Position numbers and translations under genes: made by a program. From Streptomyces phaeofaciens (lineage in GTDB: Bacteria; Actinomycetota; Actinomycetes; Streptomycetales; Streptomycetaceae), in contig NZ_BMSA01000001.1 in assembly GCF_014648915.1 (NCBI RefSeq), forward strand, positions 558,001-622,000: 64,000 nucleotides of DNA, read 5' to 3'. The notes under the pieces were generated by a model. That model was not told the DNA's origin. It worked only from the letters and a program-made list of their open reading frames with translations, and ran no database searches. Below, piece after piece: positions 1 through 24,502 of the stretch. The number at the start of each line of letters is the position of its first letter. Position 1 is the first letter of the stretch.

Positions 1-1
1 C

Positions 2-16843
<16,842 letters not shown>

Positions 16844-16880
16844 GGCGGCACAGGCGGCGCGGAGGCCGCCAGGTCGGAAG

Positions 16881-16944
16881 CCGCTCGGTGAGCAGACCGT
16901 TCGGTGAGGACACCGTCCGGTGAGGAAGCAGGAGCGGTGAGGAC
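16881..16944 (+). repeat. Degenerate 16-bp tandem repeat upstream of the MbtH gene
   Basis: Four units of about 16 bp share the core CGGTGAG(G/C)A (units start at 16881, 16897, 16913 and 16929). They fill most of the 125-bp gap between the NRPS stop and the MbtH-like start. Each core contains TGA and a ribosome-binding-site-like GTGAGGA. Confidence 0.75.
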
Positions 16945-16968
16945 CGCGAGGGCAACGAGAGGAATGGC

Positions 16969-17178
16969 ATGAGCAACCCGTTCGAGGACCCCGAGGGCGT
17001 CTACCTGGTGCTCGTCAACGACGAGAACCAGCACAGCCTGTGGCCGGACTTCGTGGACGTGCCGGCCGGCTGGCGGACCGTCCACGGGCCCGCTCCCCGC
17101 CAGGAGTGCCTGGACCACGTCGAGGCGAACTGGACCGACATGCGGCCGCGCAGCCTGGCCGAGGCGATGGAGGGCTGA
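16969..17178 (+). CDS. MbtH-like protein
   Basis: A 69-residue protein with the whole family signature: N-terminal NPFEDPEG, the [12 protein letters not shown] stretch, the PAGW motif, and [10 protein letters not shown] near the C-terminus. MbtH-like proteins bind adenylation domains of NRPSs and are needed for their folding or activity. It lies 125 bp after the NRPS stop on the same strand, so it is presumably the dedicated partner of that enzyme. The ATG is preceded by GAGAGGAATGGC. A strong hairpin follows the gene. Confidence 0.96.
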   Translation: MSNPFEDPEGVYLVLVNDENQHSLWPDFVDVPAGWRTVHGPAPRQECLDHVEANWTDMRPRSLAEAMEG

Positions 17179-17199
17179 CCGGCGGCGGACGCGGGACAC

Positions 17200-17234
17200 G
17201 ACGAAGGGGGCCGACACCGTCGGCCCCCTTCGTC
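17200..17234. terminator. Bidirectional hairpin terminator
   Basis: Perfect 16-bp stem (GACGAAGGGGGCCGAC / GTCGGCCCCCTTCGTC) with a 3-nt loop, between the convergent MbtH-like and binding-protein genes. No T-run, as usual in Streptomyces. Confidence 0.9.
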
Positions 17235-17253
17235 CTCGCTCACCGCTCCCGCG

Positions 17254-18324
17254 TCAGGACGCGGGCTGTTCCACCTTCGTGGCCGGCTTGCCGTCGACCG
17301 CCGCCGCCAGCTGCGGCACCAGCCGCTCGATCTCGTACCGCAGGCTGAGGACCGTACCGAACGACACGGCGCTGCCGTAGTCGCTCGTCTCGTGGACATA
17401 GACCTCACGGCCCTCGGAGACCACCTTCAGATCCTTGTAGGTGGCGTCCTTGTGCAGCTTCGCGGCGTCCTTGGTGACATCACCGACCATCCACACGATC
17501 GCGTCCTGGTCCAGCAGATCGGTGCGCTCCTTGCTGATGTTCGCGCCGAACTGATCGCCGATCACCTTGTCCAGATCCGCGGGCAGCGAGAAGCCGAGGT
17601 CGGTGAGCAGCCGCGAGCGCGGGTCCTGGCTGCCGAACACGAAGATGCCCTCGTACGGCGTGGCCATCAGGGCGCTCTTCCCCTTGAACTCCGGGTGCTC
17701 CGCCACCGCCGCGTCGAGCTTCGCCTCGGTCTCCTCGACGGCCGCGGCCGCCTCCGCCGACTTCCCGAGGGCCTTGCCGATCGTCTCGGTCTGCTCCTGC
17801 CACGGCACGCCGTAGTCGTTGTACTCCTTCGGCTGCGCGACCACGGGCGCGAACTTCGACAGCGACTCGTACTGCTCCTTGGTCAGGCCGCCGTACACGC
17901 TGAGGATCAGGTCCGGCCGGAGCGCGGCGATCTTCTCCACCTGCGGGCCGGTGCCGGTGTCCTTCAGGACGGTCGGGGCGTCCGCGCCGCCCAGCTTGTC
18001 GGACGCCCACGGGCCCACGGCCCCCTTGTAGCCGCCCAGCCACTCGGTGGTGCCGACCGGCACCGTGCCGAGGGCGAGCACCGAGTCCTGGTCGGTGAGA
18101 CCGACCGTGACGATCCGCTTCGGCTCGGACTTGATCGTCGTACTGCCGAACTTGTGCGTGAGGGTGACCGGGAACGCGGACTTCCCGGAGGAGGAGGCCT
18201 CCGAACCGGCGCCGGAGGAGCCGGAGTCCGAGTCGTCCCCGCCGCAGGCGGCGGCCGTGGCGAGGATGACGAGTGCGGAGGCCAGGGCGGCGGCCGTCCG
18301 TGACGCTCTGCGGAAGCGGGGCAT
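17254..18324 (-). CDS. Iron-siderophore ABC transporter substrate-binding lipoprotein
   Basis: A 356-residue protein starting MPRFRRASR, with a Sec signal peptide ending in a lipobox (ATAAAC; Cys about residue 27) and a Gly/Ser/Asp-rich linker. The rest is a FhuD/FepB-type (class III) binding protein with no central transmembrane region: the typical PKRIVTVGLTDQDSVLALG, an IAALRPDLILSVYGGL clamp segment and VWMVGD. It would capture the ferric siderophore at the membrane surface. The start at 18324 was chosen because AAGGACCACCG precedes it and the signal peptide begins there; the frame runs open further upstream. It is the last gene of the minus-strand set behind the two exporter genes (105 bp gap). 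No permease gene is adjacent. Confidence 0.92.
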   Translation of the reverse strand: MPRFRRASRTAAALASALVILATAAACGGDDSDSGSSGAGSEASSSGKSAFPVTLTHKFGSTTIKSEPKRIVTVGLTDQDSVLALGTVPVGTTEWLGGYKGAVGPWASDKLGGADAPTVLKDTGTGPQVEKIAALRPDLILSVYGGLTKEQYESLSKFAPVVAQPKEYNDYGVPWQEQTETIGKALGKSAEAAAAVEETEAKLDAAVAEHPEFKGKSALMATPYEGIFVFGSQDPRSRLLTDLGFSLPADLDKVIGDQFGANISKERTDLLDQDAIVWMVGDVTKDAAKLHKDATYKDLKVVSEGREVYVHETSDYGSAVSFGTVLSLRYEIERLVPQLAAAVDGKPATKVEQPAS

Positions 18325-18428
18325 CGGTGGTCCTTCGGTAGGTTCCTGTGGTGCGGGGCGGTGGGTGTGGGGGAGTCGGTGGGGAGTTGTCGGGGCGTCG
18401 GCGGGGCGTCGGCGGGGCGTCGTCGGGG

Positions 18429-20309
18429 CTAGGAGACGTCCGGGGAACGGGTGTCGGACCACGCGTCCCACAGAGCCGCGTACGGCCCCCGGGCGGCCCG
18501 CAGTTCGTCGTGCGTGCCGGTCTCCACGACCCGGCCCGCGTCCATCACGACGATGCGGTCGGCGGTCGCGGCCTGGCTGAGCCGGTGGGCGACGATCAGC
18601 GCGGTACGGCCGTCCACGGCCCGGGCGACGGCCTTCTCCAGGGCGCGGGCACCGGCACTGCCCGCCTCGGCGGTGGCCTCGTCCAGGATCACCAGGGGCG
18701 GATCGGCGAGGACCAGCCGGGCGAGGGCGAGCGCCTGGGTCTGCGCGCCGTCCAGCCGGTGGCCGCCGTCGCCGACCACGGTCCGCAGCCCGTCGGGCAG
18801 CGCCTCGGCCCAGTCGAGGGCGTCGACCTGCTGGAGCGCGGAGCGCAGTTCGTCGTCGGTGGCGTCGGCGCGCGCGAGCCGGAGATCGTCCGCGAGCGGG
18901 CCCGCGAACACATGGGTCTCCTGGGTGAGCAGCGCGATCGTGCGGCCCGCGCCGGCCCGGCCCGGCTCGGCCGGCGGAACACCGCCCACCAGGACCGTGC
19001 CCTCGGTCGGCCGCTGGATGCCCGCCACGAGCCGGGCCAGCGTGGTCTTGCCCGCCCCGCTCGCCCCGACCAGCGCCACGCGCTCACCCGGACGGATCGT
19101 CAGATCCACTCCCTCCAGCACGGGATGGCCCGTCCGGTAGGAGTGGCCGACCCCGCGCACGGTGACCTCGACGTCGCCGGCGGCCGCCGGGCGGGCGGAC
19201 ACCGGGGGCGACGGCAGATCGGTGACACCGACGAGCCGGGCCAGGCCCGCCGTGGCCGACTGGGCGTCGTCCAGGAGGACGAGGGCGGCGTTGACGGGCG
19301 TGAACAGACTGTGGAAGTACAGGGCAGCCGCGGTCGCCGTGCCCAGGGACGCCGTGCCGTCGCCGACCAGCCAGCAGCCGGTCCCCAGGACGGCCGCCAG
19401 TCCGATGTACTCGGCGATGTGCAGCCGGCTGTAGAAGCCCAGCACGAGCCGCACCCCGCTCATCATCAGCGCCACCAGCGAGGCGGACCGCTCGGCGACC
19501 CGCTCGGTGTGCTCCCGCTCCAGCCGGAACGCCCGCACGGTGGCGCTGCCGCCGACCGTGTCCAGCAACTGCTGCTGCTGGGCGCTGCCCGCCACGCGCT
19601 GGCGCGCGTACAGCGGCACGGCGTGGGCCACGTACCAGCGGGCGGTGACCGCCTGCACCGGCACCGCCAGCAGCGCCGCCAGCAGGAACCGCCAGTCGAG
19701 GACGGCCAGCGCCCCGAGGGTGAGCACGATGGTCAGCAGGGACCGGGCGAGTTCGGGCAGGGCGCTGCGCACCGCGTCCGCGATGAGCGACACGTCGGCG
19801 GTGACCCGGGCGGTGAGATCGCCGGCACCGGCCTTCTCCACGCGCTCCAGCGGCAGCCCCAGCGCCCGCTCGACGAATCGCTCGCGCAGCCGGGCCAGCG
19901 TCGTCTCGCCGAGCCGGGAGATCAGCGACAGCCCGAGGCCGGTCGTGACGCCCTGGACGACGGCGACGGCCACCAGCAGCACGGCGGTGGTGGTGATGGC
20001 GTCGGCGGCCGCGGAGCCGCGGCCGGCGGCCAGGTCCACGATCCGGCCCAGCAGCGGCTGCACGAGCAGTCCGACGGCGGTGGCGGCGACCGTGACCGCC
20101 AGTGCGGCCAGCGCCAGGCGCCGCTGCGGGCGCACCAGTTCGGCCACGGCGGCGCGGGTGCGGGCGGGGGTGGCGACGGGGAGGAGCGTGTCGGTCCCGT
20201 TCGTGTCGGTCCCGTTCGTGTCGGTCCCGTTCGTGTCGGTCCGGTCGGTGTCGGTCCGGTTCGTGTCCGCCCCGGTGGTGTCGGTCCGGGTGGTGTTCGT
20301 GTCGCTCAT
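18429..20309 (-). CDS. ABC exporter half-transporter (TM-NBD), second subunit
   Basis: A 626-residue type I exporter subunit: low-complexity N-terminus of T-D-T pentapeptide repeats (about residues 5-40), six-helix membrane domain (about 50-340), then an ATPase domain. Walker A is canonical (GASGAGKTT) and Walker B is LVILDEAT, but the signature LSGGQ is altered to LDGAQ. It starts with ATG overlapping the TGA of the upstream half-transporter (ATGA), so the two are translationally coupled and probably form a heterodimer. In siderophore clusters such pairs are usually proposed as siderophore exporters; an IrtAB-like import role cannot be excluded from sequence. An upstream in-frame ATG at 20339 was rejected because it lies inside the preceding gene. 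Confidence 0.92.
   Translation of the reverse strand: MSDTNTTRTDTTGADTNRTDTDRTDTNGTDTNGTDTNGTDTLLPVATPARTRAAVAELVRPQRRLALAALAVTVAATAVGLLVQPLLGRIVDLAAGRGSAAADAITTTAVLLVAVAVVQGVTTGLGLSLISRLGETTLARLRERFVERALGLPLERVEKAGAGDLTARVTADVSLIADAVRSALPELARSLLTIVLTLGALAVLDWRFLLAALLAVPVQAVTARWYVAHAVPLYARQRVAGSAQQQQLLDTVGGSATVRAFRLEREHTERVAERSASLVALMMSGVRLVLGFYSRLHIAEYIGLAAVLGTGCWLVGDGTASLGTATAAALYFHSLFTPVNAALVLLDDAQSATAGLARLVGVTDLPSPPVSARPAAAGDVEVTVRGVGHSYRTGHPVLEGVDLTIRPGERVALVGASGAGKTTLARLVAGIQRPTEGTVLVGGVPPAEPGRAGAGRTIALLTQETHVFAGPLADDLRLARADATDDELRSALQQVDALDWAEALPDGLRTVVGDGGHRLDGAQTQALALARLVLADPPLVILDEATAEAGSAGARALEKAVARAVDGRTALIVAHRLSQAATADRIVVMDAGRVVETGTHDELRAARGPYAALWDAWSDTRSPDVS
20188..20292 (+). 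repeat. 15-bp tandem repeat in the exporter gene
   Basis: Seven 15-bp units. The first three are exact copies of gtgtcggtcccgttc and the rest are diverged. On the minus strand they encode repeating [N/D/T][G/R]TDT pentapeptides at the extreme N-terminus, before the first membrane helix. Confidence 0.9.
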
Positions 20310-22057
20310 GAGAGGACCGCCGTCCGGTAGGAGGCGCACTCATGGACGAGCTGCGCGTGAGCGCCGCTCGCGGCGAGCCGGCCGCCGTCGACGAGGACCA
20401 CCCGGTCCGTGACGCCGAGGAGCGCGGGGCTGTTGGTGACCAGCACGGTGGTGCGGCCGGTGCGGATCTCCCTGATCCCGGCGGCGATCCGGACCTCCGT
20501 GACGGCGTCGACGGCGGTCGTGGGCTCGTGCAGGACGAGGACCGGCGCGTCGGCGGCGAGCGCTCGGGCCAGCGCCACCCGCTGCCGCTGGCCGCCCGAG
20601 AGCGAGTGCCCCCGCGCGGTGACGGCCGTGTCGGTGCCCTCCGGCAGCGTGCGCACGACCTCGTCCGTCGCGGACGCGGCGAGGACGGCGCAGACACGGG
20701 CGCCCGGGTCCGCCGCCGCTCGCGCGCCGGAGACGGGAGCCGGCGCGGCCGCGGTGACGTTCTCCAGGAGGGTCCCCTCGAACAGGTCCGCGTCGTGCTC
20801 GGCGACCAGGAGCGCGGCCCGCAGCTCGGTCAGCTCCAGCGCGGTGAGCGCCGTCGCGTCCAGCTCGACGGCCCCGGCGTCCGGGTCCGCGCGACGGCCG
20901 AGGCAGCGCAGCAGCGCCGCCGCGTCGGCGGGGTCGGTGGTGACGACGCCGACCGTCTCACCGGCGGCGACGGCGAACTCCAGCTCGCGCAGGGGGCCGT
21001 ACGACAGTCCGCGCACCCGCAGCGGCAGCCCCGGGCGGTCGTCCGTGCGCGCCGGGAGGGCCACCCGCGCGGACGCGGGTACGGGGGACACCGCGCGTTC
21101 CGCGTCGAGCACACCGGCGATCCGGCCGGCGGAGGCGCGGCCCTGGGCCAGTTCGGCGTTGACCCAGGAGAACTCGGAGAGCGGGCCGATGAGGAAGAGG
21201 GCGAGCGCGACGGACGACACCAGCTCGCCGATGCCGATGTCGCCGGCGGCCGCGAGCCGTCCGCCCACCAGGGCGACCACGGCCAGGAACGCGCCGGTCA
21301 GGATGGTCACCACCGCGTTCTGCCAGGCCTCGGCGCGAGCCGCGCGCAGGGTCGCGGTGAGGGACTCCTGGCTGATGCGCCGGTAGCGGGAGACGGCCGT
21401 CGGCCCGATGCCGATGCCCTTGAGCACCCGCAGCCCCGCGACGAGGTCCGCCGCCACACCCGAGGCCCGCGCCGCCTGCTCCTGCTCGGTCTCGCTGCGC
21501 GCCTCCAGCGGCTTGCTCAGCAGATGAACGAGCCACAGCAGCAGCGGGGTACCGACCAGGACGAGGAGCCCGAGCGGCAGCGACACACGCAGGAGGACGA
21601 CCGCGCACACCGCCAGACCGGTCGCCGACGCGATGCCGACGATCAGCGCCATCATGACGGCGCCGACCCGCTTGGCGTCCTCCGTCGCGACGGTGGCCAG
21701 CTCACCGGGCAACCGGCCTTCCTCCGCGCCGCCTTCGGGGGCGAGGACGCGTCCGATCACCTCGGTCCTGAGCCGGTGCGCGGTGGTCAGGGCGGCGCGT
21801 TCCCCGGCGCGCGCACTGCCGCGGAAGCTGAAGGAGAGGCCGACGTAGACCGCGGCCAGGATCCCCAGCCACAGCAGGAGTCCGGGCACGTCGCCGTCCA
21901 CGACACCCTCGTCGATGGCCAGACCGATCAGCACCGGCACGAGTGCCTCGCCCGTCTGATGTCCCATGCCCAGTACGGCGCCGAGCGCCACATCGCGGCG
22001 CTGCTCGCGCACGGCGCGCCGCAGGACCTTCCGGCCGGGCGGGTCCGCCTTGCTCAC
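20306..22057 (-). CDS. ABC exporter half-transporter (TM-NBD), first subunit with degenerate Walker A
   Basis: A 583-residue half-transporter: membrane domain (about residues 20-310) then ATPase domain. The nucleotide-binding loop is degenerate (GETVGVVTTDPADAAALL instead of GxxGxGKST), while the signature LSGGQRQR is perfect and Walker B reads LVLHEPTT (Asp replaced by His, catalytic Glu kept). This is the mirror image of the downstream subunit, so the pair would form one canonical and one degenerate ATP site. It is the first gene of the operon, 52 bp from an iron box, which predicts induction under iron starvation. Role inferred: export of the siderophore made by the neighbouring NRPS. Confidence 0.92.
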   Translation of the reverse strand: MSKADPPGRKVLRRAVREQRRDVALGAVLGMGHQTGEALVPVLIGLAIDEGVVDGDVPGLLLWLGILAAVYVGLSFSFRGSARAGERAALTTAHRLRTEVIGRVLAPEGGAEEGRLPGELATVATEDAKRVGAVMMALIVGIASATGLAVCAVVLLRVSLPLGLLVLVGTPLLLWLVHLLSKPLEARSETEQEQAARASGVAADLVAGLRVLKGIGIGPTAVSRYRRISQESLTATLRAARAEAWQNAVVTILTGAFLAVVALVGGRLAAAGDIGIGELVSSVALALFLIGPLSEFSWVNAELAQGRASAGRIAGVLDAERAVSPVPASARVALPARTDDRPGLPLRVRGLSYGPLRELEFAVAAGETVGVVTTDPADAAALLRCLGRRADPDAGAVELDATALTALELTELRAALLVAEHDADLFEGTLLENVTAAAPAPVSGARAAADPGARVCAVLAASATDEVVRTLPEGTDTAVTARGHSLSGGQRQRVALARALAADAPVLVLHEPTTAVDAVTEVRIAAGIREIRTGRTTVLVTNSPALLGVTDRVVLVDGGRLAASGAHAQLVHECASYRTAVLS

Positions 22058-22108
22058 GTATCCCTCCGGACCGATGACTCACGGCACTTGAGAAGCCTAC
22101 CCACAGAC

Positions 22109-22127
22109 TTAGGTAAGCCTAACTTCA
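22109..22127 (-). promoter_or_regulatory. Iron box (DmdR1/IdeR-type operator)
   Basis: TGAAGTTAGGCTTACCTAA on the minus strand matches 16 of 19 positions of the palindromic iron box TTAGGTTAGGCTAACCTAA. It lies 52 bp upstream of the exporter operon. Confidence 0.88.
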
Positions 22128-22321
22128 TTTTCTCGCCGGTGTCACGCGCTTGGCCGAGATCGCCCGATCGCGGGACGCGGGGTGGGGCGAGGCAGGTACC
22201 TCGGCGGAGGTCGTCCCGTCGTTCCCGGCACCGCCGGCGTTCGACGTGCCTTCCCCGGCCGGCCAGTCGGCGTCGGCCTCTCGCAGGCCGGCAGGGTCGC
22301 CTCGAGCCGTGAGCACGGCCC

Positions 22322-23068
22322 TCACGCCAGTGTTCGGACGGTCATGAAGGCGGCCACCGCCAGGAGCACGACGGCGAACACGCGTCGCAGCATCCGCCCG
22401 GAGACCCTGGCCGCGAGCCGGTTGCCGTCCCACGCGCCGAGCACCGCCGCCCCCGCGAACGGCGCCAGGACGCCCCAGTCGAGCCCCTCCGTCGTCCCGG
22501 CGCGCGTCGACAGCGCGGCCAGGGAGTTGGTCGTGATCACGAGGAGGCTGGTGCCCGCCGCCTCGCGCATCCGCAGCCCGAGCACCCCGGTCAGCGCCGG
22601 CACGGCCAGGAAGCCGCCGCCGACACCGAGAACCCCGGTCGTCGCCCCGAGCCCGGCACCGGCTGCGAACGCACGGCCGGGCCGTGGCGGCCGTACGCCG
22701 TCGTCCGGCGCGCCCGGGAACAGCATGCGGAGCGCGGCAGCCGTCGCGATCAGCGCGAACGCGCCGGTCAGGGCGGCGTCCGGCAGCCGTGCGGCGACGG
22801 CGCCACCCGCCAGGGCGGTCGGGACGCCGGCCGCCGCGAACAGCAGACCCGTGCGCCACCGGACCAGACCGTCGCGGGCGTGCAGGGTGAGCGCGGTGAC
22901 CGAGGTGACCGTCACGACGAGCAGACCGGCGGTACCGGCCGCGACCGGCGGAACGCCCAGCAGACCGACGAGGGCGGGGACCGTCAGAATGCCGCCCCCG
23001 CCGCCGAGGGCTCCCAGCGACAGCCCGACGACGGCACCCGCGACCAGCGCGAGGATCAACACGCCCAT
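22322..23068 (-). CDS. Sulfite exporter TauE/SafE family membrane protein
   Basis: A 248-residue integral membrane protein with about seven or eight hydrophobic segments. It has the two Gly-rich half-repeats typical of the family (GALGGGGGILTVPAL near the N-terminus, GVLGVGGGFLAVPAL in the second half). Family members move sulfite or related sulfonates across the membrane. It begins 28 bp after a persulfide dioxygenase gene, whose product makes sulfite, so sulfite efflux is the likely task. ATG at 23068 was chosen because the hydrophobic segment starts there. The frame is open further upstream but overlaps the preceding gene. Confidence 0.9.
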   Translation of the reverse strand: MGVLILALVAGAVVGLSLGALGGGGGILTVPALVGLLGVPPVAAGTAGLLVVTVTSVTALTLHARDGLVRWRTGLLFAAAGVPTALAGGAVAARLPDAALTGAFALIATAAALRMLFPGAPDDGVRPPRPGRAFAAGAGLGATTGVLGVGGGFLAVPALTGVLGLRMREAAGTSLLVITTNSLAALSTRAGTTEGLDWGVLAPFAGAAVLGAWDGNRLAARVSGRMLRRVFAVVLLAVAAFMTVRTLA

Positions 23069-23096
23069 GAGAACGGGCGGTTGTCCGCGAACGGGG

Positions 23097-24443
23097 TCAC
23101 CATGGCCGGTCCGCACGGAAGACGTCGTCCACGGCCACCACGTCGCGGCCCGTGGCGTCCAGCAGCGAGGCGGCGACGGCCGCCCGCATACCGCTCGCGC
23201 AGTGCACCCACACCTGGCCCGCCGGGATCTCGCCGAGCCGTCGGTGCAGGGTGTGGACGGGGAGATGCACCGAGCCGGGGACGAAGCCGCCCGCCCGCTC
23301 GGTGGTCCGCCGGACGTCGAGGACGACGACCCCCTCGCGTGGGTGGATCCGGGCGAGGTCGTCGAAGACGGCCCGGGGGAAGGAGGCCGGCGCCTCGCCC
23401 TCGCGCAGCCATGCCGCCGGGCCGCCGGTCGCCGCGGCCGCGGGCCGGTCGATGCCGACCCGGACCAGTTCACGCTGCGCGGCGGCCAGTTGGCCGGCCG
23501 ACTCGCCGAGGAGCGTCACCGGCCGGCCCCAGGGGATCAGCCAGGCCAGATAGGTGGCGAGCTGCCCGTCCGCCTCGAAGTTGTACGAGCCCGCGACATG
23601 GCCCGCCGCGAACGCGACGCGGTTGCGCAGGTCGACCACCCATTCCCCCGCGGCCAGCCGGGCGGCGATCTCGTCGGCGTCCGCCGACGCGGGCGGGGCC
23701 AGGTCGACCGGAGCGGGGCCGGCGGCGTTGGCGGGGCCCATGTGCGTGTAGTACGCGGGCACGTCGTCCAGGCCGGCCAGGAGGTCGGCGACGAAGCGGT
23801 CCACGTCGTGGATCAGCGCCTCGTTGGACGACTTCTGCGCGCCGATCGTGCCGCCGCCGTCCGTCGCCGTGGCGGAGGAGCAGAAGCTGCCGAACCCGTG
23901 GGTGGGCAGCACGGCCGTGCCGTCGGGGAGCGTGTCGGCCAGCCGGTGCGCGGAGGCGTGCTGCGCACGGGCGAGCCGCGCGGTGAGGCGCGGCTCGACG
24001 AGGTCCGGGCGCCCCACCGTGCCGATCAGCAGCGAGCCGCCGGTGAACACCGCGACCGGAGCCCCGTGCTCCTCCAGCACGTACGCGGTGTGATGCGGGG
24101 TGTGGCCGGGTGTGGCGAGCGCCCGCAGGAGGAGACCGGCCGCCGGGTCGACGACGGTGGTGTCCCCGTCGCGCACGGGGGTCCGCTCGAAGGACACCCG
24201 CGCGTCGGCCGGGACCAGGTACGCCGCGCCGGTCACACGGGCCAGGTCCAGGCCCCCGGAGACGTAGTCGTTGTGGAGGTGCGTCTCCACGACGTGGGAG
24301 ATCCGTACGCCGGACCGGGCCGCCGCCGCGATCACGCGGTCGATGTCCCGCGGGGGGTCCACGGCGACCGCGGTCCGCGCACCTCCGGCCAGATAGCTTC
24401 GGTTGCCGAGACCCGGCACCTCGACGGTGTCGACGAAGAACAC
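23097..24443 (-). CDS. Persulfide dioxygenase-rhodanese fusion
   Basis: A 448-residue protein. Residues 1 to about 240 are a metallo-beta-lactamase fold of the ETHE1/persulfide dioxygenase type, with H55-x-H57-x-D59, TPGHTPHH and the GRPD motif for mononuclear iron. Two rhodanese domains follow. The first (VVDLRNRVAFAAGHV) lacks a Cys loop and looks inactive; the second has the active loop CASGMR. Known chemistry: glutathione- or low-molecular-weight-thiol persulfide plus oxygen gives sulfite, with rhodanese moving sulfane sulfur. The GTG start at 24443 has GAAGGAG 8 nt upstream. Middle gene of a three-gene sulfide operon, 59 bp after SQR. In actinobacteria the thiol carrier would be mycothiol (inference). 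Confidence 0.92.
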   Translation of the reverse strand: MFFVDTVEVPGLGNRSYLAGGARTAVAVDPPRDIDRVIAAAARSGVRISHVVETHLHNDYVSGGLDLARVTGAAYLVPADARVSFERTPVRDGDTTVVDPAAGLLLRALATPGHTPHHTAYVLEEHGAPVAVFTGGSLLIGTVGRPDLVEPRLTARLARAQHASAHRLADTLPDGTAVLPTHGFGSFCSSATATDGGGTIGAQKSSNEALIHDVDRFVADLLAGLDDVPAYYTHMGPANAAGPAPVDLAPPASADADEIAARLAAGEWVVDLRNRVAFAAGHVAGSYNFEADGQLATYLAWLIPWGRPVTLLGESAGQLAAAQRELVRVGIDRPAAAATGGPAAWLREGEAPASFPRAVFDDLARIHPREGVVVLDVRRTTERAGGFVPGSVHLPVHTLHRRLGEIPAGQVWVHCASGMRAAVAASLLDATGRDVVAVDDVFRADRPW

Positions 24444-24502
24444 GCTGCCTACTCCTTCTCGCGGGGAAGAGCCGTGCCGAGAGCGGTGGTGGGCGCCGGG
24501 TG

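Noticed and set aside
18325..18471. Longer N-terminus for the siderophore-binding lipoprotein
   Set aside because: The extra 49 residues are Pro/Arg/His-rich, lack a ribosome-binding site and would place the signal peptide inside the protein.
22150..22347. Short plus-strand frame in the gap before the TauE/SafE gene
   Set aside because: No ribosome-binding site or recognisable features, and it overlaps the end of the TauE/SafE gene.
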